From contig NZ_CP082966.1 of the NCBI RefSeq assembly GCF_019968605.1, forward strand, positions 855,001 to 919,000: a stretch of 64,000 bases of DNA. Reading direction: 5' to 3'. The position numbers were made by a program, and so were the translations under genes. The first letter of the stretch is position 1. Each line of letters begins with the position of its first letter. Source of the DNA: Polaribacter litorisediminis. Lineage in GTDB: Bacteria > Bacteroidota > Bacteroidia > Flavobacteriales > Flavobacteriaceae. This document shows, piece after piece, positions 23,150-33,104 of this stretch. The notes beneath the pieces were generated by a model. The model worked only from the letters and a program-made list of their open reading frames with translations. It had not been told where the DNA came from and did not search any database.

Positions 23150-24148
23150 TTACTCTAAATCTTTAAATTTCTTTCTGCCCAGCACAAAATATTGCCAAAC
23201 AATGCTTGTATGTGCATGGTAATTTTGACTTTTAAATAGTGCTTTTCGCTTTTCTAAGAATTTAAAAAAGTTTTTGTAGAAACTAAAGTGAGCTCTTAAA
23301 ATTGCCCAAACATGTTTTAGTTTTAATTCCAATAAAAACTTTAAAGCAGAAATTCCGTCTAAAATTAAACGTGAAAAAATGACAAATAAAAACCATTTTT
23401 TAGGTACATTTTTCACGATGCTAAACAAACTATTTCTAAAATTTAAAAATGTTTTCTGCGGATTGGTTTCTTGTAAAGTTGCTCCACCAAGGTGAAAAAC
23501 AGTTGAAGTTCCAACATATTTTACTTTATAACCGATGTTTTTAGTTCGCCAGCATAAATCAATTTCTTCTTGGTGCGCAAAATAATCTTCATCAAAACCA
23601 TGCAATTTATGATACACTTTAGAGCGTATACAGAAACATGCTCCTGAGGCCCAAAAAATTTCTTTAATATCATTAAATTGTCCTTCGTCAGTTTCTAAAT
23701 CTTTAAAAATACGTCCTCTGCAATAAGGATATCCATATAAATCGATAAATCCACCCGCAGCCCCTGCATATTCAAATTTCTTTTTATTCTTAAAATCTAA
23801 TATTTTTGGTTGAATAATTGCAGTTTGATCATCATTTTTAAAAATTTCTAAAATGGGAGACAACCAGTTTTTGGTAACCTCAATATCAGAGTTTAGCAAG
23901 CAATAAATATCGGCATCTATAAATTGAAGTGCATCATTATAACCTTTTGCATAGCCACCATTTGTGGTATTTTCTATAATTTTAATCGAAGGAAAAAATG
24001 TTTTAATGTATTGAATAGAGGTGTCTGTAGATGCATTATCTGCCACATAGATAGTAGCTTCTTGCGAACTATACTTTACGATAGACGGCAAAAACTGCTC
24101 TAATAATCTTTGTCCGTTCCAATTTAATATAACAATGGCTGTTTTCAA
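23150..24148 (-). CDS. Family 2 glycosyltransferase
   Basis: Inverting GT-A glycosyltransferase of 332 residues, similar in outline to rhamnosyltransferase-type WbbL proteins. It has the nucleotide-binding start IVILNWNGQRLLEQFLPSI, VADNASTDTS, the DxD-like LLNSDIEV, the acceptor motif FWASGACFCIRSKVYHKLHG and the catalytic-base region HQEEIDLCWR. The C-terminal 60 residues are basic and aromatic, suggesting membrane contact. No other polysaccharide genes are adjacent, so the acceptor (O-antigen, exopolysaccharide, or protein glycan) is unknown. Confidence 0.9.
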   Translation of the reverse strand: MKTAIVILNWNGQRLLEQFLPSIVKYSSQEATIYVADNASTDTSIQYIKTFFPSIKIIENTTNGGYAKGYNDALQFIDADIYCLLNSDIEVTKNWLSPILEIFKNDDQTAIIQPKILDFKNKKKFEYAGAAGGFIDLYGYPYCRGRIFKDLETDEGQFNDIKEIFWASGACFCIRSKVYHKLHGFDEDYFAHQEEIDLCWRTKNIGYKVKYVGTSTVFHLGGATLQETNPQKTFLNFRNSLFSIVKNVPKKWFLFVIFSRLILDGISALKFLLELKLKHVWAILRAHFSFYKNFFKFLEKRKALFKSQNYHAHTSIVWQYFVLGRKKFKDLE

Positions 24149-24320
24149 AGTTGCGAAATTACATTTTATAAATTAATATCATTTTAATTTTATCGAAAGA
24201 AACCTGTTTAGACCAATTAAATTTAATCGTTATGATCATTGCTACTCCTTTAACAATCTAAGTGAATAATTTGTTTTTTTCTGATACTTTAGCACTAAAT
24301 GTGTTATAGTAGCTCAAAAG

Positions 24321-24764
24321 TTACCTATAACTAGGAATCTCTTTCAAAAAAACATAGGTTTCTTTTTCAAAGTCCATTTTGCAATAAAAATGTTCTAATC
24401 CATTCGTTACAATTAAATAATTAGCTTTTAATTTTAAATTATAACGAGCAATTTGATCAAAAGTATCTTGTTTAATTTTAATGGAGGGTGCTTTACATTC
24501 AACAATAATTTCATGGTTTCCATCAGAATTAAACACTAAAATATCGGTTCTTTTTTTACGATGATTAATTGTTAACTGTTTTTCTACTGCGATTAAAGAA
24601 ATTGGATATTTTTTTTCATCAATCAAAAACTGAACAAAATGCTGACGAACCCATTCTTCTGGCGTTAAAACCAAATACTTTTTTCTCAATTTATCAAAAA
24701 TAAGCATCTTATTTTCGCTACTTTTGAGTTTGAAATTATAAAAAGGTAGATTGAGTTTTTGCAT
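24321..24764 (-). CDS. Stand-alone HsdR N-terminal-type nuclease domain
   Basis: A 147-residue protein of the type I restriction HsdR_N_2 family. A PD-(D/E)xK nuclease core is visible: acidic D in RTDILVFNSDG and the ECK of HEIIVECKAPSIKIKQD, followed by QIARYNLKLKANYLIVTNG. The helicase and translocase parts of HsdR are absent, and no methylase or specificity gene is near, so it is not a restriction system by itself. In flavobacteria I recall this gene beside holA, as here; that would hint at a housekeeping DNA role, unproven. Confidence 0.85.
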   Translation of the reverse strand: MQKLNLPFYNFKLKSSENKMLIFDKLRKKYLVLTPEEWVRQHFVQFLIDEKKYPISLIAVEKQLTINHRKKRTDILVFNSDGNHEIIVECKAPSIKIKQDTFDQIARYNLKLKANYLIVTNGLEHFYCKMDFEKETYVFLKEIPSYR

Positions 24765-24877
24765 GCGATAAAAGTATAAAAATTACTTTTAGAAAAATGT
24801 ATATTTATCTAAAGTAATCATTAAAATAGAAATCCATAAGAGTTTCCTTTTCTATAGAAAGGATAAATGATATGCCT

Positions 24878-25879
24878 ATGAATGAAATAAGAACCATTCT
24901 TTCAGATATTAAAAAAGGAAATATAAAACCCATTTATTTTTTAATGGGTGAGGAGCCTTATTATATTGATATTATTTCTGATTATATTGAGAAAAATGTT
25001 TTAGAAGAATCAGAAAAGGGTTTCAACCAACAGGTGATGTATGGTAGAGATACCGAAATTGAAGATATTATATCTACTGCTAAACGGTACCCAATGATGG
25101 CAGAAAGGCAGGTTTTAATTATTAAAGAAGCACAAGATTTAAGCAGGCATATAGACAAATTAGTGGGGTATGCAGAAAATCCGCAGCCAACTACGGTTTT
25201 AGTATTGAACTACAAATACAAGAAATTAGACAAGCGTAAAAAATTACATAAGGCAATTGCTAAATCTGGTTTGGTCTATGAAAGTAAAAAATTATATGAT
25301 AATCAGGTTGGAGATTGGATTCTCCGTGTTTTAAGCGTTAAAAAATATAAAATTGAGCCAAAAGCTTCTCAAATGTTAGTAGAATTTTTAGGCACAGATT
25401 TAAGTAAAATAGCGAATGAATTAGAGAAATTAATGTTGATTCTGCCCAAAGGAAGCATCATTAGTGATAAAGATATTGAGGATAATATCGGCATTTCTAA
25501 GGATTTTAATAATTTCGAACTTAAAAAAGCAGTAGGCGAAAAGAACATTTTAAAGGTAAATAGAATTATCAATTACTTTGCAGAAAACCCTAAAAAGAAT
25601 CCCTTAGTAATGACGATTTCTTTGTTGAATAATTATTTTACCCAGTTGTTATTACTGCATGGATTAAAGGATAAATCTAAAAGTTCAGTCGCCAAAAACT
25701 TGGGTGTAAATCCTTATTTTGTTGATGAATACTTTTCGGCAGCAAAAAATTACCCGATGCGAAAAGTAGCACAAGTAATCGCCTTTCTAAGAGATGCAGA
25801 TGTAAAGAGTAAGGGGGTTGGAGCAAGCCAATCTCACCGAGATCTTTTGAAGGAGTTACTGTTTAAAATATTGCATTAA
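24878..25879 (+). CDS. holA: DNA polymerase III subunit delta
   Basis: Clamp-loader subunit that opens the beta sliding clamp. The 333-residue protein begins MNEIRTILSDIKKGNIKPIY and then FLMGEEPYYID, followed by AAA+-like domain segments (KRYPMMAERQVLIIKEAQDL) and a helical C-terminal collar domain. ATG 24878 is preferred over 24872 because relatives start at the equivalent of MNEI; either is possible. CCTTTTCTATAGAAAGG at about 24847-24863 is nearly palindromic and lies just upstream of the start; it could shade the ribosome-binding region. The gene is divergent from the HsdR-N gene. Confidence 0.93.
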   Translation: MNEIRTILSDIKKGNIKPIYFLMGEEPYYIDIISDYIEKNVLEESEKGFNQQVMYGRDTEIEDIISTAKRYPMMAERQVLIIKEAQDLSRHIDKLVGYAENPQPTTVLVLNYKYKKLDKRKKLHKAIAKSGLVYESKKLYDNQVGDWILRVLSVKKYKIEPKASQMLVEFLGTDLSKIANELEKLMLILPKGSIISDKDIEDNIGISKDFNNFELKKAVGEKNILKVNRIINYFAENPKKNPLVMTISLLNNYFTQLLLLHGLKDKSKSSVAKNLGVNPYFVDEYFSAAKNYPMRKVAQVIAFLRDADVKSKGVGASQSHRDLLKELLFKILH

Positions 25880-25993
25880 AAAACACCTCATTTTATTTAA
25901 ATACCTCAAAATGGAATAGTTTACTGACTAAAAAAGTAAACGAAGAATTGGTGAAATTGCATTTTTGAAAGTTTTCAATTTATTGACTGTTTT

Positions 25994-28900
25994 TTATTTG
26001 ATTTTTAAAGCTCCAATACCATGGTTCCAAAGTAAGCGGTTATATGCCGGAATGTCGATATTGATAAGTTCTTCAGATCTGTTTTTTAATAAGGTCCATT
26101 GTTTGTTGAGCTCTTTGAGTCGGTCTTTGGAAGCCTGATTTACTTTTGGCAAATCACTGTCATTTTGGTTCATAAGAAAGATGTATTCTGCAGTAAATTT
26201 ATTCGGAAAATTCTCTACATCATCATAAGCTTTTGATTTACGTTGTACCATCTCTTCATCCCAAGTTTTTAATTTTTGGAGAATTACATTTCCTTTAGAT
26301 TTTACTTCGTTATATTTTTTGTGTTCGGCTAAATCCTTTAATATAAATGCAATTTGATCTTGAACTTTCTTTAAGTTGTTCACTCTCATGTGCATTTCTG
26401 TTAAGTTTGCTTCCGTTTTGGTTTTAAATTCATGCGTTTCTTGATACTCTTCGGCAGTTACATCGTACAATGGGTTTTGCAATATTTTAAAAGACACTTC
26501 AGCGGTTTGTTCTTCTTGTTTTAGAATCGCGGTATATTTGTTTGGCATGGCTTTATGACCTCTAAAAGATCCTTCAATATAAGCGGTTGGTGCACCAGGT
26601 AAACTGTTATATCTCATGTCCCACACAAAACGATTAAGTCCTGCTTTATTAGATAATAGGGGCTCAGGAGATGGGCCTCCAGGATATTCTACATATTTAA
26701 CATCGGCTTTAGAGCTAAGGGTTCTCACCAAATTCCCGTCTTTATCGTTAATCTCTAAAGTTAATTCTGCATCCTTAAATACAGTTGGTAAATTGTAATA
26801 AAAAACAACACCATTCGCAGGGTTTACTCCTTCAGAATCATCTGTGCCATCAAAGTTTGTAGAGTTACCATTTAATTGACTAGACCAATTTCCGATAATA
26901 GCATCTGCTGGTTGAAGCAATGAAAAAGAGTTATCAGTACCGTCAAACTGTCGTAATAATTCCAAATCATCTAAAATCCAAAATGATCTTCCCATGGTAG
27001 CAACATTCAGATTGTCATGGCTTATTTTTAAATCAGTAATCGGGGTTGTAGGCAAGTTTAATTGAAACGACTGCCATTTTTTTCCACCATTCCATGAAAT
27101 ATACATGCCTAATTCTGTGCCAGCAAAAAGCAAATCTTTTCGCTCGGTATCTTCTCGAATTACCCTTGTGTAAGCTCCCATTGGAATACCAGCACTAATA
27201 TTCTTCCATGATGTACCATAGTTTGTCGTTTTATAAAGTGCAGGGGTATAGTCATTAAATTTGAATCGTGTTGTTGCGATATAGGCTGTTGCTTTGTCGT
27301 GTGGAGACACTTCAATAGAATTAATCAAAGTTTCGGGTAGATTTTTTGGTGTTACATTAGACCAAGTTTTTCCACCATTTTTGGTTAATTGCAAAACGCC
27401 ATCATCTGTCGCAGCCCAGAGAACTCCTTTCTCAAATGGAGACTCTACAACATAAGATAATGTGCCATAGTTTTCGGCGCCCACCGCTTCGTTTGTATAA
27501 GGTCCGCCACCTTTTCCTTGTTTTTCCTTTTCATTGTTGGATAAATCTGGTGAAACTTCCGCCCAATTAGTTCCCTTATCGCTAGTTTTCAATAACATTT
27601 GAGCTCCATGATAATACGTATCTGGTTCGTGTTGAGACCAAATAATGGGAGCATTCCAATTGTATCTGTATTTCATATCTTTAGAATCTCTGCCCAGATA
27701 TTGAATAGGAGCAGCCATAATTTGAGTACTAGCTTTTGCTTTTGTATCCAGTATTTCAATAGTTCCTAAATAACTTCCACCCATTACATATCTCGGATTG
27801 TTAGGATTAAAAGCTAAAAAAGCACTTTCTCCTCCTGCTGAGGCCGACCAATTCTTTCCACTAATTCCGCCGCTACCTAAAGATAAACTACTAATTTTTA
27901 CAGAAGAATTGTCTTGTTGACCACCATAGATATTATAAGGAAACATATTATCCGTATTTATTCTATAAAATTGTGCTGTTGGCATCCTGTTTTGAGGAGA
28001 CCAAGATTTGGCATAATTATAAGAAACTGCGGCTCCACCATCATTAGCAATCACCATATTTTTGCTGTTGTTTGGGTTGATCCATAGATCATGGTAATCT
28101 CCGTGTGTACCTGATATTCTAGACCAATTTTTACCGCCATCAATAGAGCGTTGCGCACTTGCGTTTAAAACATAAACAATTTCTTCATTATTAGGATCGA
28201 TAAATAATTCAATATAATACCAAGCTCTTTGAACAAGGCTATGATCTGAAGAGATTTTAGACCATTTTTTGCCTCCATTATCAGAAACAAATAATCCTCC
28301 TAATTCTTTATCAGAATCACTTTCAATCAAAGCATAAATTTTTTCAGAATTTGAGCGACTCACAGCGATTGCCATTTTGCCTTTTTCCTTTGGCAAGCCT
28401 TCATGTATTGTATTCCAAGTTTCTCCTCCATCTGTAGTTTTGTAAAGGCCACTTCCAACGCCTCCGCTAATTACTTTCCAAGGCTTGCGCTGATGTTCCC
28501 ACATGGCGGCATACATCACTAAAGGATTGTTAAAGTCCATTGATAATTCAGAGGCTCCTGTTAAATCATTTACAAAAAGTACATTCGTCCAAGTATCACC
28601 ACCGTCAGTGGATTTAAAAATACCTCTTTCTTTGTTAGGACCATATAATGCTCCCTGTGCAGCCACAAAAAGAATGTCTGCATTTTTAGGATGTATCACA
28701 ATTCTAGAAATATGTTGCGTAGCTTCTAAACCTAAATGTTTCCATGTTTTGCCAGCATCTGTAGATTTATAAACACCATCTCCATAAGAAGTCATGACGG
28801 CTCTAGGTGCGTGTTCGCCCATTCCTACGTATACAATGTTTGGGTCGCTTTCAGAAACTGCAATGGCTCCAACAGAACTTGTTTTAAAAAATCCGTCTGA

Positions 28901-29140
28901 AATATTATTCCAAAGCTGCCCACCATCTTCTGTTTTCCAAAGTCCACCGCCCGTATTTCCCATGTAATAGGTTAAAGGATCTCCTACGACACCGGATGCT
29001 GCAACGGATCTACCACCTCTAAAAGGGCCAATATTTCTGTATTTTACAGATTGAAAAATTGAATCTATGGATTGAGCGAAAGTTGCTGTACCCAAAAAGA
29101 ATATTAGTAAATAGAATGTGATTTTTTTCATTGTCTTCAT
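25994..29140 (-). CDS. Large secreted BNR-repeat (sortilin/VPS10-like) protein
   Basis: A 1048-residue exported protein. A signal peptide ([20 protein letters not shown]) is followed by repeated Asp-box/BNR units of the form S-x-D-x-G-x-x-W ([73 protein letters not shown]), which build beta-propellers. From about residue 780 a beta-rich domain and then a charged helical region follow. Databases often label such proteins as glycosyl hydrolase, but no catalytic residues are evident, so I do not assign an activity. ATGs at 29140 and 29131 both fit; 29140 is used. It is monocistronic. Confidence 0.85.
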   Translation of the reverse strand: MKTMKKITFYLLIFFLGTATFAQSIDSIFQSVKYRNIGPFRGGRSVAASGVVGDPLTYYMGNTGGGLWKTEDGGQLWNNISDGFFKTSSVGAIAVSESDPNIVYVGMGEHAPRAVMTSYGDGVYKSTDAGKTWKHLGLEATQHISRIVIHPKNADILFVAAQGALYGPNKERGIFKSTDGGDTWTNVLFVNDLTGASELSMDFNNPLVMYAAMWEHQRKPWKVISGGVGSGLYKTTDGGETWNTIHEGLPKEKGKMAIAVSRSNSEKIYALIESDSDKELGGLFVSDNGGKKWSKISSDHSLVQRAWYYIELFIDPNNEEIVYVLNASAQRSIDGGKNWSRISGTHGDYHDLWINPNNSKNMVIANDGGAAVSYNYAKSWSPQNRMPTAQFYRINTDNMFPYNIYGGQQDNSSVKISSLSLGSGGISGKNWSASAGGESAFLAFNPNNPRYVMGGSYLGTIEILDTKAKASTQIMAAPIQYLGRDSKDMKYRYNWNAPIIWSQHEPDTYYHGAQMLLKTSDKGTNWAEVSPDLSNNEKEKQGKGGGPYTNEAVGAENYGTLSYVVESPFEKGVLWAATDDGVLQLTKNGGKTWSNVTPKNLPETLINSIEVSPHDKATAYIATTRFKFNDYTPALYKTTNYGTSWKNISAGIPMGAYTRVIREDTERKDLLFAGTELGMYISWNGGKKWQSFQLNLPTTPITDLKISHDNLNVATMGRSFWILDDLELLRQFDGTDNSFSLLQPADAIIGNWSSQLNGNSTNFDGTDDSEGVNPANGVVFYYNLPTVFKDAELTLEINDKDGNLVRTLSSKADVKYVEYPGGPSPEPLLSNKAGLNRFVWDMRYNSLPGAPTAYIEGSFRGHKAMPNKYTAILKQEEQTAEVSFKILQNPLYDVTAEEYQETHEFKTKTEANLTEMHMRVNNLKKVQDQIAFILKDLAEHKKYNEVKSKGNVILQKLKTWDEEMVQRKSKAYDDVENFPNKFTAEYIFLMNQNDSDLPKVNQASKDRLKELNKQWTLLKNRSEELINIDIPAYNRLLWNHGIGALKIK

Positions 29141-29317
29141 ATTAGATGTAGTAAATTTTGTTTTAAATAAAATCAAATTAAAGCTGAACAAAAATCAATT
29201 AGATCTTATTTAAGCCAAATTATATTTGAGTGAATTTTGCGGAAACCTAAAATTGTTTTCATATTTTATATTGATAAATAGCTAAGATATAGGGAAATAA
29301 ATTCAGAAAAAAACAAA

Positions 29318-30385
29318 TTATAACTCCAACAATTTTTTAGCCGCTTTAAAAGGAGTAGTTTTTAAATTTTCTAAATTTTGTATTTCTTCCTGTAATGCTA
29401 GTTTTATAATCGGGTTTTGATAAAAATTATCTTTTAATTGTTGATTAATTGTAGATAACAACCAATATTTATTCTGTTCATTTCTTTTTTTATCAAAATA
29501 AGAATTCTCTTTTGTCAAAGCAATATAACGAGCAATCATGGTTTCAATTTTATCAATACCTATGTTTTTTAACGCACTTGCTGTTAAAACTTTAGGTTGC
29601 CATTTGCTTTCTTTTAAAGGATATAAATGCAAAGCTCTATTAAATTCTACTTTGGCAATTTTAGCATTTTTTTCATTTTCTCCATCTGCTTTGTTAATGA
29701 CGATAGCATCAGCCATTTCTATAATTCCGCGTTTAATTCCTTGCAATTCATCACCGGCGCCTGCCAATTTTAATAACAAAAAGAAATCGACCATAGAATG
29801 CACCACAGTTTCAGATTGCCCAACGCCAACGGTTTCAATAATAATGGTATCAAAACCAGCAGCTTCGCACAAAATAATACTTTCGCGTGTTTTTTGAGCA
29901 ACCCCACCTAAAGAAGTACCGGAAGGGGAAGGCCTGATAAATGCGTTTTTATCAGTAACTAATTGCTCCATCCTTGTTTTATCACCTAAAATAGAGCCTT
30001 TGTTCACAGAACTACTTGGGTCTACTGCCAAGACGGCAACTTTTTTTCCTTGAGAAGTTAAATGTTTACCGAAAGCTTCAATAAATGTACTTTTTCCAAC
30101 ACCCGGAACTCCAGTAATTCCGATTCTTACAGAATTATTTGCATACGGCAAGCAGCGTTCTAAAATTTCATTTGCTTTTTTTTGATGATTACTATTTGTA
30201 CTTTCTACCAAGGTAATGGCTTTGCTTAAAAAAGTAATATTTCCGTCTAAAATTTTAGAAACAAATTCATCTACAGTATGTTGTTTTGCTCTACTGCGTT
30301 TTATTTTTTCTGCACTAAAAAAACTGGTTGTTGCTGGTTTAGAAACGCCATCGTTTTCATGCAAAGCAGATTGTTTTTTATCCAT
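29318..30385 (-). CDS. meaB: Methylmalonyl-CoA mutase-associated GTPase MeaB
   Basis: G3E-family GTPase that guards the B12 cofactor of methylmalonyl-CoA mutase. In 355 residues the P-loop GVPGVGKST is at about 92-100, VDPSSSVNKGSILGDKTRME follows, then PSPSGTSLGGVAQ, the Walker B IIETVGVGQSE and NKADGENE. The order matches MeaB/ArgK. The mutase subunits are not in the window, so it would act in trans. It is divergent from the ECF sigma gene and is separated from the BNR gene by 127 bases. Confidence 0.95.
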   Translation of the reverse strand: MDKKQSALHENDGVSKPATTSFFSAEKIKRSRAKQHTVDEFVSKILDGNITFLSKAITLVESTNSNHQKKANEILERCLPYANNSVRIGITGVPGVGKSTFIEAFGKHLTSQGKKVAVLAVDPSSSVNKGSILGDKTRMEQLVTDKNAFIRPSPSGTSLGGVAQKTRESIILCEAAGFDTIIIETVGVGQSETVVHSMVDFFLLLKLAGAGDELQGIKRGIIEMADAIVINKADGENEKNAKIAKVEFNRALHLYPLKESKWQPKVLTASALKNIGIDKIETMIARYIALTKENSYFDKKRNEQNKYWLLSTINQQLKDNFYQNPIIKLALQEEIQNLENLKTTPFKAAKKLLEL

Positions 30386-30477
30386 TGTAAAAGTTAATTT
30401 GTAAATTTAAAGATAAATAATCGAATCTTTTTGCAACATCGCTAAAAATGTATCGTCTTTAGCATAAGAATGATTGA

Positions 30478-31035
30478 ATGAAACCGACCAAACAATTACA
30501 TCAAACGATTATTGACCAGTGCAAAAATAATAGTGCAAAGGCGCAAATGCAATTGTATAATTTATATGCAAAAGGGATGTTTTTAGTTGCATTTAGGTAT
30601 GTAAAAGATAAGTTTTTAGCCGAAGATATCATGCAAGACGCATTTATAAAAGCCTTTAAAAATATTGATTCCTATAAAAATGAAGTGGCTTTTGGTGCTT
30701 GGTTAAAAAGAATTGTTGTGAATCAAAGCATAGATCAATTAAAGAAAAATAAACTAGAAATAGTTTCTATAAATGAGGAGATTACGATGACAATAGAAAA
30801 TGATCATTGGCCAATAGAAAGTACTTTTTCTACGGAGAAAATTGTACGTGTAATTAATGATTTAAAAGAAAAGTATCGATTGGTTTTAACGCTGTATTTA
30901 CTAGAAGGATATGATCATCAAGAAATATCAGAGATTTTAAATATTACAGAAAATACATCCAGAACTCATTTGTTACGAGGAAAAAAATTATTGAAAGAAC
31001 AATTAAAAGACACGAGTTATGCAGCAAGATATTAG
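30478..31035 (+). CDS. ECF-type RNA polymerase sigma factor
   Basis: A 185-residue group 4 sigma factor. Region 2 has LYNLYAKGMFLVAFRYVKDK and DIMQDAFIKAFKNIDSY; region 4 has LKEKYRLVLTLYLLEGYDHQ and EISEILNITENTSRTHLLRG, a helix-turn-helix. It overlaps the next gene by 17 bases, and that encodes a membrane protein with anti-sigma traits. Its target promoters, probably including its own operon, cannot be read from here. Confidence 0.93.
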   Translation: MKPTKQLHQTIIDQCKNNSAKAQMQLYNLYAKGMFLVAFRYVKDKFLAEDIMQDAFIKAFKNIDSYKNEVAFGAWLKRIVVNQSIDQLKKNKLEIVSINEEITMTIENDHWPIESTFSTEKIVRVINDLKEKYRLVLTLYLLEGYDHQEISEILNITENTSRTHLLRGKKLLKEQLKDTSYAARY

Positions 31036-31600
31036 AGAAAAATTAAAAGATTATAAAGAAGAAAACATAGAATTATCTTCTAATCATAACAAGAAGTTCG
31101 AAAAATTATTGATGCAAAAAATGCATCAAGAAAAGCCAAAAAAGAGCAATTTTAAATGGTTATCTATTGCTGCTTCTGTTGTGTTACTCGTTAGTTTGGC
31201 AATACAGTTGTATCCATCTAAAGATAGAGAATATACAAATGAGTTAAAAGATACTGAAACAAGTTCAGCACAAAAAGAAATTAGTTTAGGAAGCATTTCA
31301 CCAGAATTTAACACCATAGAAACTTATTATACAAACAGTATAAATCTAGCAATTAGTGAGTTAGAAGTAACGGAAAACAATAAAGAAGTTTTAGAAGGTT
31401 ACTTAAACAAAATTGCAGAATTAACACAAGAATACAAATTATTAACCAAAGAGCTCAATACAAAAGGGGTTAATGATGACACTATAGATGCATTGATGAG
31501 TAATTTACAATTACGCTTACAGCTGTTACAACGTTTGAAAAAACAATTAAAACAACTTAATAATTTAAACAAAAAACACCATGAGACACAAGTTTTATAA
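31019..31600 (+). CDS. Probable anti-sigma factor, single-pass membrane protein
   Basis: A 193-residue protein with a cytoplasmic N-terminus (about 1-42, charged), one membrane helix (WLSIAASVVLLVSLAIQLYP) and a periplasmic helical part rich in E, K, L and N that could form a coiled coil (LQLRLQLLQRLKKQLKQLNN). No zinc-binding H-x3-C-x2-C motif of ZAS anti-sigmas is seen. The assignment rests on its position between a sigma gene and an exported protein gene, overlapping both (17 and 20 bases), and on its topology. It is not recognised as a named family. Confidence 0.6.
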   Translation: MQQDIREKLKDYKEENIELSSNHNKKFEKLLMQKMHQEKPKKSNFKWLSIAASVVLLVSLAIQLYPSKDREYTNELKDTETSSAQKEISLGSISPEFNTIETYYTNSINLAISELEVTENNKEVLEGYLNKIAELTQEYKLLTKELNTKGVNDDTIDALMSNLQLRLQLLQRLKKQLKQLNNLNKKHHETQVL

Positions 31601-33002
31601 AAATGTAATTACTGCCATTGCTTTCTGTTTTTTAGGAACAATAGAGGCGCAAAAAGTTGAAAAGAAATTCACAGAAAATTTTAAAGTAAACAAAGATGTA
31701 GAAGTGGCTATTAATGCTACGAATACAGAAATTAATGTAATTACTTGGAACAAGAATGAAGTACAAATAGATGCTTTTATTGAAATAGAAGGAATGGCAA
31801 AAGAAGATGCAGAAAAGTATATAAAAAATTGGAATTTTGAAGCTTTAGGTAATAAAAAAAAGGTGCAAATTACCTCTAAAGGAAATAACGCTTTTGGTCT
31901 AAAAAATGATGTTGTTTTTTTTAATAATATGGATTTTAATTTTGAGATACCAGAAATTCAAATACCAAATTTCGATTCTATTGTAATACCAGATATGAAT
32001 TTTGACTTCGATTTTGATTTCGATTTCGATTTTGAGACCTTAGAGGAGTTAGAAGAAAATATGGAAAAAAAAGGTGAATACTCTTTTGAATTCCATAATG
32101 GAGATGACCATATTGTTATTAAAACAAAAGAAGAATGGGAGAAATTTAAAAAAAGTAAGAAATATGATGAGCTCAAAGAAACATTTAAAAATACAGGTTC
32201 TAAATTAAAAATAGCTTTACAAAACTCAAAAAAAGAGATGAAAGCATTAAATAAAGAACAGTTAAAAGCATCTATAAATCAAGCAAAACTTCAAATTAAA
32301 AACATAGATGTAAAAGAACTTCAAAAAAGTTTACAAAAAGCCCAAGAAACGCTAAAAAATATGAGCTTTAACTTTAGTGGAAAATCTAATGACTTAACCA
32401 TTGATGGAAAAAAAATAAAAATTAAAAAAAGGCTTGAAATTAAAGTTCCAAAATCGGCAACATTCGATTTAAACACGCGTCATTGTAAAGTAAAATTACC
32501 AAATACAGTGGCTTTTGGTAACGTAAATTATGGCACTTTTGATGCAAATAATTTAAACGGAGGTAAATTAACTATTAATTATTCTCAGGTTACGATTAAC
32601 GATTTAAATGCCTGTACCTTATTTTTAAACAACGTAACTGATGCTAAAATAGCATCAGTTACCAATTCAACTATGAATAATAATTCCTCTGGAGTAAATA
32701 TTGTTCAAATAAATGAAAATACAGTTATTTCAGATAAATTTGGCAAATTAAATATTGAAAATATAATTACTAATTATAATGAATTTATTCTTGATTTAGA
32801 TTATTCTGAAGCTACTATCAATTTGTCTAATATTATTAATAAACTTACTTTTTCAGCTACTACAATGGAATTACCTGTAAAAGATATTGATGGTCAAAGA
32901 AAAACGGTGTTTAGTGGATTTATTAATGCAAGTGATAAAAATAGTACTATAAAAATAGAAGGGAAAAACAGTGAAATAACAACAATTAAAAGAAATTTGT
33001 AA
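31581..33002 (+). CDS. Exported protein of the sigma/anti-sigma operon
   Basis: A 473-residue protein with a signal peptide (ITAIAFCFLGTIEAQ). Residues 30-110 have the short beta repeats of DUF4097-type adhesin domains (EVAINATNTEINVITWNKNE). An acidic aromatic stretch DFDFDFDFDFETLEELEENM lies near 138-157. A long lysine-rich helical segment follows, and then a C-terminal beta-helix-like domain from about 290. Related exported proteins often sit behind ECF sigma genes in Bacteroidota, probably as an envelope stress output; the function is unknown. The start overlaps the upstream gene by 20 bases. Confidence 0.65.
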   Translation: MRHKFYKNVITAIAFCFLGTIEAQKVEKKFTENFKVNKDVEVAINATNTEINVITWNKNEVQIDAFIEIEGMAKEDAEKYIKNWNFEALGNKKKVQITSKGNNAFGLKNDVVFFNNMDFNFEIPEIQIPNFDSIVIPDMNFDFDFDFDFDFETLEELEENMEKKGEYSFEFHNGDDHIVIKTKEEWEKFKKSKKYDELKETFKNTGSKLKIALQNSKKEMKALNKEQLKASINQAKLQIKNIDVKELQKSLQKAQETLKNMSFNFSGKSNDLTIDGKKIKIKKRLEIKVPKSATFDLNTRHCKVKLPNTVAFGNVNYGTFDANNLNGGKLTINYSQVTINDLNACTLFLNNVTDAKIASVTNSTMNNNSSGVNIVQINENTVISDKFGKLNIENIITNYNEFILDLDYSEATINLSNIINKLTFSATTMELPVKDIDGQRKTVFSGFINASDKNSTIKIEGKNSEITTIKRNL

Positions 33003-33104
33003 TAAAAAAGCTGCTTTTTAAAATTACCAAACTTCTCACAAATTCCATTTCTTTATTCTTCTTAAAGTGCCTATCTTTATGCCCTATAAATAGTCACTTA
33101 TTTA

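Noticed and set aside
25994..29140. Glycosyl hydrolase activity for the large BNR-repeat protein
   Set aside because: Asp-box repeats are seen, but no sialidase arginine triad, tyrosine or other catalytic residues are evident.
33003..33104. T-box or other riboswitch before cysS
   Set aside because: The gap is only 102 bases and shows no specifier loop or conserved T-box sequence.
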